This document shows positions 39,524 to 52,017 of a stretch of DNA of 64,000 nucleotides, in pieces. This DNA comes from Cladochytrium replicatum (taxonomy: Eukaryota; Chytridiomycota; Chytridiomycetes; Cladochytriales; Cladochytriaceae): contig JAHLKD010000020.1 in assembly GCA_025526935.1 (NCBI GenBank), positions 522,901 to 586,900 on the forward strand, written 5' to 3'. The translations under genes and the position numbers were made by a program. The notes beneath the pieces were generated by a model. That model searched no databases. It saw only the letters and a list, made by a program, of their open reading frames with translations, and had not been told where the DNA came from. Numbering within the stretch: position 1 is the stretch's first letter; every line of letters starts with the position of its first letter.

Positions 39524-40094
39524 ATCTATTGTTTGATCATTGTGGAGTCTATGTACACGATCAGCAGCTTTGTCGAGTACTCTTCCAAATAGACAACGAT
39601 GCGAGGGTCAACTAGGAGCGATAGCGGCAGTGATGTTACTGAACCGAGGGGGCATCATTTCAGAAAATCAGAGGGTTTCCGACTAATTTGCTTTGACATC
39701 TGTTCTTGGCGATGTTTGCAGTGGTTTTCATGTTGGAATTAGTTGTTTTAATAAGCTACAGAGCTCACGTAAGAAATATCGCGTGCTGCTGATCAGAATG
39801 GAGTTACGAGTGTCTTGTGGTTGGTCAACGTTATTGGATTTGAAATAAGGTAAAAAACCCCATACCTACCGAGCACAGGGTCGAACAATGGCGGGCATCA
39901 GGGACCGACTAAACGCGACTCTCTTGATCAGTTGATAGGCACAACCAATTAACCAAGTCGTGGGAGACTGAACATTAGGCTCGCAGGTTGTATTACTGTC
40001 AGGATGAGGATGTCAAAAGAGCTGCCTGAAGGTTTCTGCTGGTCCAAAACGCGCATGGGTCATCTCAAACCCTCAACCAAAATGGATTGCTTGA
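39524..40094. other. Intergenic, no gene seen
   Basis: This lies between the PRMT1 fragment and the malate dehydrogenase stop. No conserved motif or repeat was noticed apart from the adjacent PRMT1 fragment. Confidence 0.5.
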
Positions 40095-41447
40095 TTAAGC
40101 CTTGGCGATGAAGTCAATGCCCTTCTGGATGTTGGCCTTGAGCTCAGGAATAGCAGCTTCGTAAAGCTTCTTCTCGTAGTCACTCTGAGGACCAATGGGG
40201 TGGATCTTCCCAACTCCTTCGGTCTGAAAAACAAAAACCAAATAAATATCTGGCTTTAAGGGGTACTTCTCAACACAGTGTACTCACTCCCAACTCAACG
40301 TTGGTTGCGAAGAAGTCGACACCATCTGCCTTAGCCACATCCGAGTATACGTAGGTGGGCTCAATGATACCCTTCTTTCCGCTTAGGGCATCCAAAAGCT
40401 GGTTTGCAAATCGTGCTCCGGCCTGGGCCATCGACAGAGTAGCCGATCCTTTGTTGCAGCGGTCGTGATCAGGTGGGACCATTGACAAATCTAAAACGCT
40501 TTACCAGTGCCATCCTTCGCCTTCACAACTTCGTCGCCACCGAACTGAATACGGTGGGTGAGCTTCTCAATTTCCTCCTGCGAGAAGCTGAGACCAGTCT
40601 ATGACGTAATGTCAGGAACCTCCCAGGTTGTTCACCCACCCAAGCGTTACCTGGCTCAAGAGAGGCATAATAGTCACACCAGAGTGACCACCGATAACGT
40701 GGACGCGGGTAGTGTTGGGGTCCGTACCACGGATCTCTGAAACAAAGGTAGAGGCACGAACCACATCCAGGGTTGTGACACCAAAAAGGCGGCGGGGGTC
40801 AAAAACTCCATGACGCTTCTGCACCTCAGCAACGATGGGAACCGTTGAGTTGACGGGGTTAGAGATGACCAGCAGGTGAGCCTTTGGGGCATTACTAAAA
40901 ATGCCACGATATAGGGAAAAAATTCGCAAGAACGCAAACAACTTAGAATTTTGTGAACTTGCTTAGGATTCATATAATGAAATTACCGGGCACACGCTTC
41001 CGCAAGCGTCTTCACAATGTTTGCGTTGACGTTGAAGAGATCGTCACGAGTCATACCGGGCTTTCGTGGCACACCGGCGGGAATGATGACAACATCCGCA
41101 TCCTTCACAGCGGCATCGAGGCTTTCCGCACCTTTAAATCCCTGAACTTTGGCAGGAGTGTTGATGTGCGAGAGATCGGCAGCAACACCAGGAGTGTTGA
41201 CCAAATCATACAGACTGAGGTGATCAACAGCTGGGTTGAGCTTCATGAGGAGAGAAAGAGGCTGACCGATGCCACCGGCGGCGCCAAGGACGGCCACTTT
41301 GTACCTACGCTAGATTGTGGAAGAGACGTGCCGGGGAGTAAATTGAAAATAAGAATTCAGCTAGAAACAAAAGATAGGGCTGGTAAAGGCAACACATACG
41401 CTGGCCGAGCTTGCAAAACCACGCACAAACGTCTTCGATGCCATCAT
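40095..41447 (-). CDS. MDH2: Malate dehydrogenase, mitochondrial
   Basis: NAD-dependent interconversion of malate and oxaloacetate in the TCA cycle. ATG41447 starts [16 protein letters not shown], an Arg/Ser-rich mitochondrial presequence; splicing gives [20 protein letters not shown] with the nucleotide-binding glycines. [20 protein letters not shown] carries the substrate-binding Arg residues, [14 protein letters not shown] and [13 protein letters not shown] the Asp/Arg pair, and [15 protein letters not shown] the catalytic His. Later exons have [19 protein letters not shown] and [10 protein letters not shown], and the end is [20 protein letters not shown] with FIAKA (stop 40095-40097). About five introns. 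The opposite strand has a long open frame (40,953-41,546) that is a shadow of this gene. Confidence 0.95.
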
Positions 41448-41718
41448 TTGTGTTTGAGAGAAAAGCCGAGGGTTGGGAGGAGTCAGGTGATCACGGGCGG
41501 CAAGTGTTTGGAAGGTGAGAATAAACTGTCTGGATGGTACAGCTGAAACAAAGTGAACTTAAGTGACGGCAAATCCTCTTCGAAAGCGGTGCCATCGAGA
41601 AGAAACGATCAAAACCGGATTCGAACCTCTTATTCTTCTTCAACACATCGTTCAACTGAAAATCTGAGAATTGCCCAAACGTTGGATTTGATTTGGCTCT
41701 GGTCGAGGCTGCCTGGAC

Positions 41719-44013
41719 ATGGTTCTTGCTACCTGGGACTACCTGCTTTCGGAACAGGCCCAGATTGCTCCCTCATCGAGCAGACAAGTCCAGCCGATAC
41801 CTCGACGACCGCCACAACAAAATAATGAGTACAAGCGCCATTCCCTCGCTGTCCTGGAAACAGAAATCCTGAATGCCGTCGAGCAACATGTTCTCGCCAT
41901 GCGCTCAAACATACAACGAAAAAGTAAGCACTTGAATAATGCATTCCTAGATGTGAAGCACTTGAATAAAAAATTTATAGCTTCCGCTGAGGAAAATAGC
42001 AGCGTGGCTCTCGCATTTCTCGGACTGGCGTCCTTCAATCTCTCCAGCTATCCTCTGTCTCTTTACCGGATCCACCGGCGCACTCACAATACGACACCAA
42101 TATTTTTGGAACTAGTTCAAAGGGACGGCATTTCGGCTTTGTGGACTGGCCTTCCTGCATCAATCGCACATCTTTCAACCTTCGTTGTGGTTGTATACGC
42201 GCTCAGACTAGGCGAAGGAATCGTCCGAACATTGTTTGAATGGTGGCGTGCAAGACGAAGAGAAGACATACTAGTCTCAATGGTATCTTCACTCGAATCA
42301 ACTGAAATAGTCGACGAAAACGAGCTTGACTTTGAGTTTACACGGGAAGATATAGATGACGATGATGAGTATGTCTATGAGGGTGATGGAATTGCTGGTG
42401 TCAGGATGGCACAAGCAAGCATTGCCGTAAGACAACGAGTCTACGGCGAGAAAATCCGTTCTGAACTAACCAAGCGAAACGTTGTTCCACCGAGGACACT
42501 ATACTCCAGCGTCGTTGATCTGGTCACTCGAAGGTAAGTGTGATGCGACAGCAATTCTTCTTTAATGAAATTTGAATTCTCTATCCACAGCTTAGGATTT
42601 GTTGTTTGCTATCCTCTGTACCGATCCCAGGTTCTTCTCGCCAGCCAGGCATTCCTCCCTCGAGCAGAGCGGCGTTTCACCAGCACCCTTGCATCCGTCC
42701 GATTTTCTTTTGGTTTTGGTTTCAATTTTGAAAACCAGCCGAATCTTCCACCTCCTCCTTCCCCGAGCGATTGGCAGACCGTACTCCCAGCACTTGCCTT
42801 AACTACAACCACATCCCTCCTCGAACGCGCACTTTACAGCTCATTGATCCAGATCATGGATTATGTTTTACGTCGTCGCATGAAAAGCTGGCGTGAACGC
42901 AAACGTTGGCTGAGGAGAGAGGAACGTCGAAAAGCCAGAGTTCAAAACTCACGAAGATCGGTCGTATTCGCAGATGAAGAGGGAATTGAAATGATCAACG
43001 CTGGAGCTGATGTCTCACTGCAGCCAACAAGAACGCTCTCGGAATCGCATGAAGATCCAGCAACACCGAGAGCGGGCACACCGGGACCTGCAGGAACATC
43101 TGCTATTGAGGTTGATACTTGGGAGGGCAGCGCCACGGTGCGTGTTCGATCTCGGAAGCGCAGAAGACGAAGTGCATCGTGGGAGCGTCGAAGGCGGGCA
43201 GGAGTTTGGGGAGCACCGGAGACGTCTGGAATATGTTCGGATGAAGATGAAGGGTTTGAACGGCAACATGAGGGTCCTAGATGCAACCGGTCGTTATTTT
43301 CAGGAATTCTTGGCGTTTGGGAGGCAGTAACACATTTCTTTGGAGCAATTACAAGTTCTCCGAGCGACGACGACACGCATTCTGCGTCTGTCGGTCGGCG
43401 ATCTGCGACACCCAAGCCGTGGGTTGCCGACGAACCTGTGCTCATTTGGAACGAAGAACACCAAGTTGGATCGGATTCAGAGGATAGTGACCACAATTCT
43501 AGTGTCACTGCAAGCGACGACTGGACTATTAGAAGGATGTCTACTGGAACTGTTCACTTCACCGATGAAGACGAAAACCAGAACGGACAATTATCCAACC
43601 GCACTCATGCTAGTCGCTCCAAGCGACGGAGACGACGTCGGAGATCAAGGAAAAAGCGTTCTTCTAGTCCTACCTACGCATTGCTTCCGCCTCATCCGGA
43701 TCAAACACGTCAATATGTGCTGAAGCAGCTTTATCCTTCACTGATTGCGCGGTTTGGAGCAAAAGTTCTTGCTCGTGCTATTATGTACCCATTTGAGTCA
43801 ATTGTTTCGAGGCTCATAGTCGGCAACACTGATCCTGTAGATGCAGGTGCACTTGAACAAATTTCAGGACTCTATCGGGGTATTGGGGCTGCGGTTGTAT
43901 CAGAAGCTGTGGTTGGATGGGTTGTTCTGGAAGGTGTGTGGGGTGTTGCTGGCTGGATGGTTCGGCATTATGATCGCGCAGCGGTAAGAAAGCAAGAAAG
44001 GGGGAAGCTGTGA
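41719..44013 (+). CDS. SLC25/Ugo1-like mitochondrial carrier-family protein
   Basis: A divergent member of the mitochondrial carrier superfamily, of the SLC25A46/Ugo1 kind that acts on outer-membrane fusion rather than transport. ATG41719 (MVLATWDYLLSEQAQ) is followed by an intron (41924-41980), then LAFLGLASFNLSSYPLSLYRI, IFLELVQRDGISALWTGLPASIAHL, with the carrier Y-P-L and G-L-W-x-G features, and an acidic region. The second exon (from about 42,592) has FVVCYPLYRSQVLLASQAF, a long basic, Ser-rich insert (42,870-43,670) with many RRRR runs, and a C-terminal unit AIMYPFESIVSRLIVGNTD, ISGLYRGIGAAVVSEAVVGW. The classic PxD/ExxK/R motifs are absent or weak, typical of Ugo1. It ends QERGKL. Function is inferred from family. 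Confidence 0.75.
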
Positions 44014-44259
44014 GAGATTGGTTTGCTCCGGACATCGATGGCTTGAATCTCATATGATGTACTCTGAGTTATTTTTTTGTTCTGCTGCAACTATTCAATT
44101 TTTGTTCTCATGCGGCTTTTACTTCATGTTTCTCCTCATGGTACATATCCAGAAAATAATAAAATGGACTGGTAGTACAAGTGGTTCTTTAAGTTTTTGA
44201 GAGACTTTCACTGCGCCATTCGGAGATTCAGTTTTTTCATCAGCATTTCATTTGGCCCG

Positions 44260-46376
44260 ATGGTGAACTTCGGGCTTATATTCGTCTCTCAGGCCGATAT
44301 TTCTCCAATTCACTCCCCAGAGCATGACCCCATTGCTCTCCCGCTCGAAGATTCCAGCACGATTAAAAGTGAGAGCGCTGACGAAGTTGGTCGGTCATCT
44401 GTTCTGTTTCAAAATGGACGCACGATGAGCTCCAGCGTTGTCAACAACCTGAATAGCTCTTATACGGACCACCTTCATACCGATGACGGAATGTATCTTG
44501 ATAAAGGGCTGCCTTTCCAAGCAAATTACGCACATAAGAGTGATAAGACACATGGCGACATGGCTGAAAATAGGCGGGATCATACCAATCTTATTCAAGC
44601 TGAAATGGAGCGACGCTATGCAGTTGTATCGAAAATTACAACAGAATTGTGTGAAAAACAAGATCAATTGCACGCCCAAACGTCAGAATGCTCCACCATC
44701 CAATTGTCAGTCAATCAACTCACTGTTCAACTTGAGCAACAGAGAATGAAACTCCATTCCAAGGAGTTAGAGAAGCAGAGCATTAGTGCTCACATATCAA
44801 TCTTAGTTAACAGTCTGAGGATGGAGAAGCAGGAGTTGGACCGGTTGCTGAGTTTGTCCAAAAAGCAACATTTTTCTTCAATGGACAGATTGGACAAATT
44901 TTCAGAAACTTCAGTTCCACATGTCATTGCTTCAGCTACAACAAAGTCGAATCATCTGAAAGGTACAGATATTACAACGTTGGTAAACACACATTTACCA
45001 CAGAAAAATCTCAGATTTGATTGTAAAGCAGCCTTTAATTCCAAAAATTGAGGTTGTGGAACGAAAGAGCAAAGAAGTGAGATCGTCCAACCAAGAACCT
45101 GATAACTTGAAGCCATATAGTAAATCAGGTATTAATAATAATAATAACCCAATGTGTACTGTTAAAATCAACAACTTGCAGGCAGGGAATGTGAAAATGG
45201 TAAACCCAGTGCTAGTCCAGATGAAAAAAATGAGAAAGAGTCTTCTCAGGTAGGTAGTTGAATATTATATCGAGTAATTTTGACTGAAATTGCAGGTTTG
45301 CATGTCTTATAATATTGGAGAGTGTGAAAAATCTGACTGTGCAAAGTATCACAACTGTATCAAATGCAGGAAGAACCATCAATGGATTAATTGTCCAAAT
45401 AAGCTGGTAGCAAAATATTTGTATGTAATCTTCGAAATTTTCTAATCAGCAAGGTTTAGATATGTATGCACTACAATCGGGGTGTATGTCTTGTTAAAGA
45501 ATGCATGCGCCTTCATCTATGCATGATATGTCAAGGAAATCATTCAATGCCTCAGTGTGCCCATGGCAAACGACACAATATTGATTACACCAAATATTGC
45601 CTGAACTGGAATGCAACTGGTAGATGTATCAATGAGAAGTGCGGTAAGTGTCCCAGTATTTGATCTCTATTTTGATTAAATTATCACACAAATTTAGAAC
45701 GATGGCATACTTGCCTCTTTTGCAATAAAACTGAACATTCTACAGTCAATTGTGTTGATATATTTATGAGAGACAATAAGAGCCAATTAGAAGGAGAAAG
45801 CTCGACATCCAGATCTCACGATGATCAGCTATTTAACCTTCCAGATGAAATGTTGAGCTTTTCTGAATCCTCCAGCGATCAAGGTATTTTGATGCACATT
45901 CAGCTTACTCTATTAGCCTAAATTCCTCAATAATCATAGATAATAAGATAGATAATCAGTTCAGGAATGGAAAGGAATTGAAACGTCGCCAAGACAATCA
46001 AGAACTGATAAATGGACGCAAGCGAATGAGAAAGATGTCAGATTCTAAAGAATCAACTTCTGAACAATATAATCCAGATGTCAAGTCTTTCAAAAGGCAG
46101 AATGGAGGCTCTGCTGGAATGGATTCCGAAGGTATGCGTATGCAGCCAAGCAGATTAGCTGGGCATCCATCATATCAGAAACCAAAATCAGGGAAGATTG
46201 CTAACATTGGGAAAGGAATCAAAACTTGCAATTACTGGAACAAGGATGGATTTTGCCGACATAAGACATGTTGGTACGAGCATATTTGCTCCATTTGTCA
46301 TTCAGGAGATCATTATGCCCTTCAATGCCCTGTTGTAGGGCAAAAGGGTGAAACTTTTAGAAACAAAATTTTTTGA
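44260..46376 (+). CDS. Coiled-coil protein with four CCCH+CCHC zinc modules
   Basis: I do not recognise the named family. The first part (44,260-45,050) is polar and coiled-coil-prone (IQAEMERRYAVVSKITTELC, QRMKLHSKELEKQSISAHIS). Four composite zinc modules follow, separated by introns and Ser-rich linkers. Module 1 (45,298-45,395) is CMSYNIGEC, CAKYH, then CIKC with H and C; module 2 (about 45,462-45,555) CMHYNRGVC, CMRLH, CMIC; module 3 (45,599-45,755, spliced) CLNWNATGRC, CERWH, CLFC; module 4 (46,230-46,332) CNYWNKDGFC, CWYEH, CSIC. Each is a CCCH finger (C-x7/8-C-x4-C-x3-H) fused to a CCHC knuckle (C-x2-C-x3/4-H-x4-C). Such modules bind RNA in other proteins. Start is uncertain; ATG44260 is the first methionine in frame after a stop. 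Ends RNKIF. Confidence 0.7.
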
Positions 46377-46690
46377 GCACATATAATATCATACCTACCT
46401 GCACGTTTTTCTCTAAAGTGAATCCCTTCCCTGACTCTTTCATAAACATTATATGATTCTCCCTAATGCAATGTCCTTTTTCATCGCCTATTGGGATGGG
46501 CAGATCTTATTGCCAGAAAGACTGACAATTCGTCAGGAAGATCTCAACCCTGGGCCTGGCAAGCTGTGCCAGGGAGCAAAGTAATCAGACCAAAATTGAA
46601 AGAAAAGACAGTGTGAGAAGAGAAATTTGGTCAGGCAAAAATTAATGGTGCAGCAGAAGTTGTTATGGAGAAGGAATGTTGGATTTTCCA
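46377..46690. other. Intergenic, no gene seen
   Basis: This lies between the zinc-module gene and the Copia pile-up. No gene or conserved repeat was noticed. A short palindromic-looking pair (CCTGGGCCTGGC / GTGCCAGGGAG around 46,550-46,577) is present but not followed by a thymidine run. Confidence 0.4.
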
Positions 46691-46721
46691 CGCAAACTTA
46701 CGTGGCGGCGCTGGCACTTTG

Positions 46722-48533
46722 ATATCAAACTGGAATATGATCATGCCGACTAATGCTGCAATCAGAAAACGGATCGTGGACGTTTTCGTAACCGGAGAAT
46801 AGGTTTCTTCGAAATCCAATCCTTCAATCTGTGAAAATCCTCGTACAACCCAACATGCTTTGAATCGAGTAATGTTGCCATGTTCATCAAGCTTGTATGT
46901 AAAAACGCATTAGCCTGATAATAAATTCCGTCCATCAGGTAAAAACGTTTCGGCCCAAGTATTGTTGCCGACTAATTGTGTGACCTCCTCCTTCATAGCT
47001 GCTAACCAGAATGGAGCCTCATCGGATCGTGATAAAGCCTCACGAAGATTGTTTGGTACAGTCCGTAAATTTCCATTCGCAATTGGTTGTGTTGGATATG
47101 AGGAATCGGCCTTCAGGGTCCAGTCAATATTAGGAACAGATTGGGTAAATAAGGAATTGCGTTTCCTTTTGGCGTTCGACAAATTTGCACTTGCTTGGCG
47201 TTTTCGTTTTCTTGCTGCATACGCTTCATCGATATCTTCTCCAATGAATTGAAGATCACTTTCGAGTTGTGCATCGTATCCCTCTACAGGACATACAGAA
47301 GGTAAGTTCGGAGATGATTCTTCAGTAATGGATTGTGGAGTCGATAAATCAGCATTTGGATCGTAATCAGCATCGTCTGGGTGATCATCGTCTAGTCCAT
47401 TTAAATGTTCAACAACGTGTATGTCACCCGCTTCTTCTAAGCGGTAATATATGTGGTCATTGTTCGTATCCTCATCGACTTCTTCGTCTGCAACGGTAGA
47501 AATCAGGAAATTGTCTGAGACAAACTCAACAGTCGTCTCTTGCACCCCCTGATCCCCGGTTGGTATCTGATCAACATCGAAATATGTCCCGGCCTTCAGT
47601 GGATATTGTACCGTAAGATCGTCGAGTAACTGTCGGGTAGGATTATAACCAACAAAAACTCCCTCGTGGAACGTAACATGAAAGTATTCGCCTATTGTGT
47701 TTGTCCAAATATTGAGTGCTATGACGATCTTCAGGTCTTGACCCTTATATCCGAGAAACAGACCTAGTTCAGACTTGTCTCAGATTCTGCGCGCCGACCT
47801 TTGTTCGTGTGAGATCCACAAACTAGCGAGTGTTCCAAAGGCGTGGATAGTTGCCAGATCTATCCGCTTGTCAAAGTAAGCACAGTACGGAATCGCATTC
47901 ACAGCTGAATGGAAAGTAGCGTTCTTGATGACCGCAGCGTATAGGATGGAGAGTTGCACGAATTGAAGTGTTCGTGGTAGTCCAGCTTGTAGCAGCATCA
48001 CATCCGACATATACTTGATCGACTGTATATTCCGCTCTGATAGACCATCGAGTTCCTTTACTGACGGAGGAGCTGGGTGGACGCGAATGCGAGGAATCTT
48101 GGTATTGCACCATTGGATCAGCTGTTTCGTAATCAATTCTCCTGAATTGGAATGTAGTTCAGCAACGTGTAATGGGTGATTGCGATCTCCACATCAGTGA
48201 TATGTCGAATCATACTATCCACTGCATCACTCTTTTGATTCAGGAAGTAGATTGTGATGAAACAAGGTTGTTCGTCGACAATGATCTGATAATATCTCTT
48301 CTTCTGTCCGTCGTAGAACAAACGTACGACATCGGAAAAAGACGGAAAAGTTTCCTCAGAGCTCGACTTATTGTAGAATAACCGCTTCTGCTTCAGCTTT
48401 GTGCGACTACAGACCAAACAATTCTGCATGATTGATTTTGTTGACAAGATTGAATGCATCCGGTTCATCCTTGGGCATTTTGAGCTTCTCTGCCGTTCGA
48501 AAGATCGTCGTCCGTAAGTGGATGTGACCAAAC
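46722..48533 (-). pseudogene. Copia-A pol fragment, 3' truncated (minus copy)
   Basis: Read on the minus strand, this begins directly after LTR-B with GHIHLRT of the integrase zinc region (H-x3-H...C-x2-C) and runs through the DDE core (SERNIQSIKYMSDVML), C-terminal GLFLGYKG-type region and DDADYDPNADLSTPQS, into the RT (GFSQIEGLDF, ETYSPVTKTSTIRFL) where it stops at FQFDIK. Frame breaks lie at least near 46,910, 47,545 and 48,135. The end at about 46,722 joins a 30-bp plus-strand piece of Copia-A gag. It is a dead fragment; RT palm, RNase H and the 3' LTR are absent. Confidence 0.85.
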
Positions 48534-49214
48534 TGTCGAAGTTTGGTTTGAGGGCGATGTGATTTGATCAGTTTAAGTGCTGCTGATCTGGAACTTGCGC
48601 TAGAGATAGTCCTCAGGTTGATCTGTGTATGTGCAGAGTTTCGTGTTTCTCCAATCACACTCTTGCGCCACAGCCACCCGAAATCTCATATCGCCACAGG
48701 CTCTTTGAATTGTGCAAACAATTCAAATATACTGTTGTTTCGGCTTTTATAATTAACCTGTGGCTATAGATATATGGAAATATCTAATATAAACATTATT
48801 CTCTCGAATAGAGAGATATAGATCCCAGTGATCGTTCACAATAACCATTGTGAGCAGAACATGAAGATTAGCTATAATCTTGTCTACAATGACATGTTCT
48901 CTATGAGAAATAAATATGTAGTACCTTGCATTAGTATCATACGAGATGTACTCGAGTATGATATAACTGTCAGCAGCAAACTGATTAGCATCACATTCTT
49001 TCTTAAACGCATGATCACTCGCAGAATTCTACTAGATTCCAATGAGTAAAGGAGGATGTCTTCATGACCAATATTTAGAAATGCCAGTTCTTTCATGTAA
49101 TGTATGATTACGCATGAACTTGTCCCAGACGTCTCTGGTAAGGCTATTTCCCCTCACTGTCGGTAGCGGATGAAGACTGGAGTAGCTAGTTCCATATATG
49201 TGCATGCATCAACA
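48534..49214 (-). repeat. LTR-B, minus orientation (681 bp)
   Basis: This is the inverted match of 55,139-55,819; the two are the same length (681 bp) and start TGTTGATG and end TTCGACA on their own strands. It is the 3' LTR of the minus Copia-B body at its right, because a G-rich polypurine tract lies just outside it. A few substitutions separate the two copies, for example at 48,915 and 49,018. Confidence 0.9.
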
Positions 49215-49227
49215 CACCCCCGCAGTC
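49215..49227 (-). promoter_or_regulatory. Polypurine tract of Copia-B
   Basis: Immediately before LTR-B on the minus strand the sequence reads GACTGCGGGGGTG, a G-rich purine tract of the kind that primes plus-strand DNA synthesis. Its position confirms that the flanking LTR is the 3' LTR of this element. Confidence 0.6.
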
Positions 49228-49356
49228 AAAGCTGCGGTAGACAATGAGGATATTGGTATGAGCGTTGAGTCGCACGTCTGTTTGTTGGTAATGTATGTAT
49301 TAGTCAACAAGGGTCAAATCAGATTGACATGTAAGACCAAGTGCGCGTGTGAATTT

Positions 49357-51419
49357 TCAAAATAATTTGAATGTCAAGGGTTTTGTGAAAATATCAGCAA
49401 TTTGGTTCTCAGTATCAATATCTCTGAGTTCCTGCTGCTTCTGCTCAATTTGAAGATTCACAAACTTTTCGCGAACATCCATGTGTTCAGTTCTGTGATC
49501 ATTAAGCAGGTCATGGCAATAGACTGCGTAGAGGTATTATCTTGCCAGAGGATCATGGGCTTACTTTTGGATGAAATACCAATGGTTGCCATGACGTTTT
49601 TCATCCACTTCATCTCACGTGATAATTCATTCAATGCATATAACTCTGCTTCAGTGGAAGAGCAAGTTATAACCTGTTGCTTTGTAGACTGCCAGCAAAC
49701 AGCTGCATTGGCAAACATTACGACATATCCTGTCCTGGAATAGCGAGCAGGATCATTTGCCCAGTCTGCATCAGCATATCCCATAGGGATGTGTTCATTT
49801 GATGCAAACTCATATACACCATCAGAGTGTACGTTGGGAGTGGGTATGTTGTTGCGTGTGTAATGCAAACCATAGTCCCATGTTCCCAATAAGTAACGAT
49901 GCAGGCGATCTAGTGCCTTTTGTTCGCAAACTCGTGGTTCAACCTGATGTTGCGCCAAGACATTGATAGCATAAGATAAATCAGGTCTGGTCTTTGTAGC
50001 TAGGCACGAGATTTTCATGAGTTCCGAGCGAAAAATAGTTGCATCATTTTTGGATAAAATAGGCAAGCTTGTTTCATGTTTGTAGTGAGAAGAAATAGGT
50101 GTTTTGGCTGGTTTAAGATTGGATTCCCATAATTTCAATCTCTGCAAATTTCCTTTGCATATTGAGCATTGGTTATGAAATAACCGTGAGTCGTTTTGAT
50201 CAATTGCATTTTCAGAATCCATTTGGCTGTAGAGTGACTTCCGACCTTGAATGAGGAATTCAAGCCATCCATGAAGTCCTGGTAGCCATTTTGGGTCTGG
50301 AGAGAAATGAAGAATATCATCTACATGAACAGTAGTGTGTTCACGTATTTTCACAGTGGAACTGTGAGTAGATGATTTCATTTGCCAGAAATGACAAGCA
50401 TCTGAAAGATCACGGATGTATCCCATGTCTTCATATTTTGCCCAGAGGCATTTGTACCATTCTCTAGCAGCTTGATGTAAACCATATAAGCTTTTGACAA
50501 GATTACAAACTAATGGATTGCCAGATTCGTCAGTCTCTGTAAATCCATGAGGCATTTCAACATAAACATCTTCCTCAAGTGATGCATTGAGATATGCTCC
50601 TGTAATGTCAAATTGATAAATGTGTAATTTGACAATTGCAGCAAGAGCAACTAGTAATCGAATTGTTGTGGTTTTCGCCACAGGAGAATAGCTTTTGTCG
50701 AAATCCATTCCCTGTATCTGGGAGAACCCTCTAACTACCCATCGTGCCTTGAATCAGATGATGTTGCCATCTTCATCAAGTTTGTATGAATAAACCCATT
50801 TGCCTGTGAGAAGGTTGTTCCCATTTGGCAAGATGCGTTTGTTCCATGTTCCCAAATTGATAAGTTGTTGATTTTCTTCACACATGGCTGCAAGCCAGTA
50901 TGGCCATTCATCAGGTCGCGACATAGCTTCCTGGACTGTTTTGGGAATACTTCTCAAGTGTCCTTGAGGTATAGGAACGTCGGGTGTACTCGATTTTGCT
51001 TTCTCATTTACATTGACATTGGGGATATTACGTCTCAACAAAGGATGTCTTTGCTGGGGATGAAATCTGTTTGTTGGAGTAACCATAGGTTGTTTGCCTT
51101 TAAGTTTGCGACGTTTGGCTTTGTGTGCAACAAATCCATAATCGTTGTCATCATCTTCACCAATCCATTGTAAATCTTCGAAATCATTTTGGGAATCATC
51201 TTCATTTTGTTCTTGTACGTGTTGTACAGAGAGTGGTACATAAGTGTCATCGTTCATGTTTAACGAATGGTTATAGTCGTTGGTGGTATCGTGCTCGTCA
51301 TCAACATTTGAATCATGTTGGGACATAGGAGTAACATGCATTTGTGAGATATCCATTCGATGATAAAATCGTTGGTTGGGATCCAACTCCTCATCAGATG
51401 GGGTGTTAGCGCTATCATC
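49357..51419 (-). pseudogene. Copia-B second half of pol (RT-RNase H), minus copy
   Basis: Starts right after LTR-A with the linker DDSANTPSDEELDPN and continues through DLQWIGEDDDNDYGF, GKWVYSYKLDEDGNI, the RT core (WVVRGFSQIQGMDF, QFDITGAYLNASLEED, LYGLHQAAREWYK, VHVDDILHF) and RNase H (GYADADWANDPARYSRTGY, VITCSSTEAELYAL), ending IADIFTKPLTFKLF at 49,357. Lesions: an in-frame TGA at 50754-50756 where the relative has CGA; two frameshifts that nearly cancel between about 50,135 and 50,320; one near 49,560. The RT active site VDD is intact but the chain is broken. Confidence 0.85.
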
Positions 51420-52017
51420 TGTTGAACAAAGCTGTGGTCTGGATCCTCAGGTTGTGTGTGTTGCTAATTCACGGGTTAATGTTTCTAAGAGATGAATAAA
51501 GAAGACTGCGAGTCACAAGTACTAGCGCAAGAGAATGCTCCTTGTGTGTATCGCCACAGGCTCCTTAAATAAGTGTACTGTCGTTTTGGCTTTTCCTTCC
51601 GGAAGATCTGGATCGCAGCCATAAGGTTTGACTCTTCTTCTCACAGGCGTCGCGAAGCATAATCATGCTAAGCTGTGTGTGAGATCTAGCTCTCCTCAAC
51701 AGGATTGTTCTCACACATGATTCCCACAAACGCGGTAATCATATGTAAACCTTTGCTGTGATCTGATCCGGGCTTCACTTCTACAAGTGGATGATAGAAA
51801 AGTAATGACAGTTTACTATACCTATGGCCGCAATAAATATAACCCATGAAGAAATAACCGGAGGTATCCAAACTCGTAATAGATCATCATCTATATGCTT
51901 TAGTTCAATAGTTAGAAATGTTGCTCAGTGAAGAGTGACATTTCTGTATATCGGGCGTTTGTGTTTTGTACTATCAATGACTGGATTGGCCAAGTCCATC
52001 AATCGAAATACTTAACA
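51420..52017 (-). repeat. LTR-A, minus orientation (598 bp)
   Basis: On the minus strand this reads TGTTAAGTATTTCGATTG at its start (52017) and TTTGTTCAACA at its end (51420). It matches the plus-strand LTR-A at 58,804-59,402 over its whole length with a few differences. Its left side joins the Copia-B second half; its right side joins a plus-strand Copia-A body, which is not a normal element configuration. Confidence 0.9.

Noticed and set aside
40953-41546. 197-codon plus-strand open frame
   Set aside because: Shadow of malate dehydrogenase exons; the minus reading has all active-site motifs.
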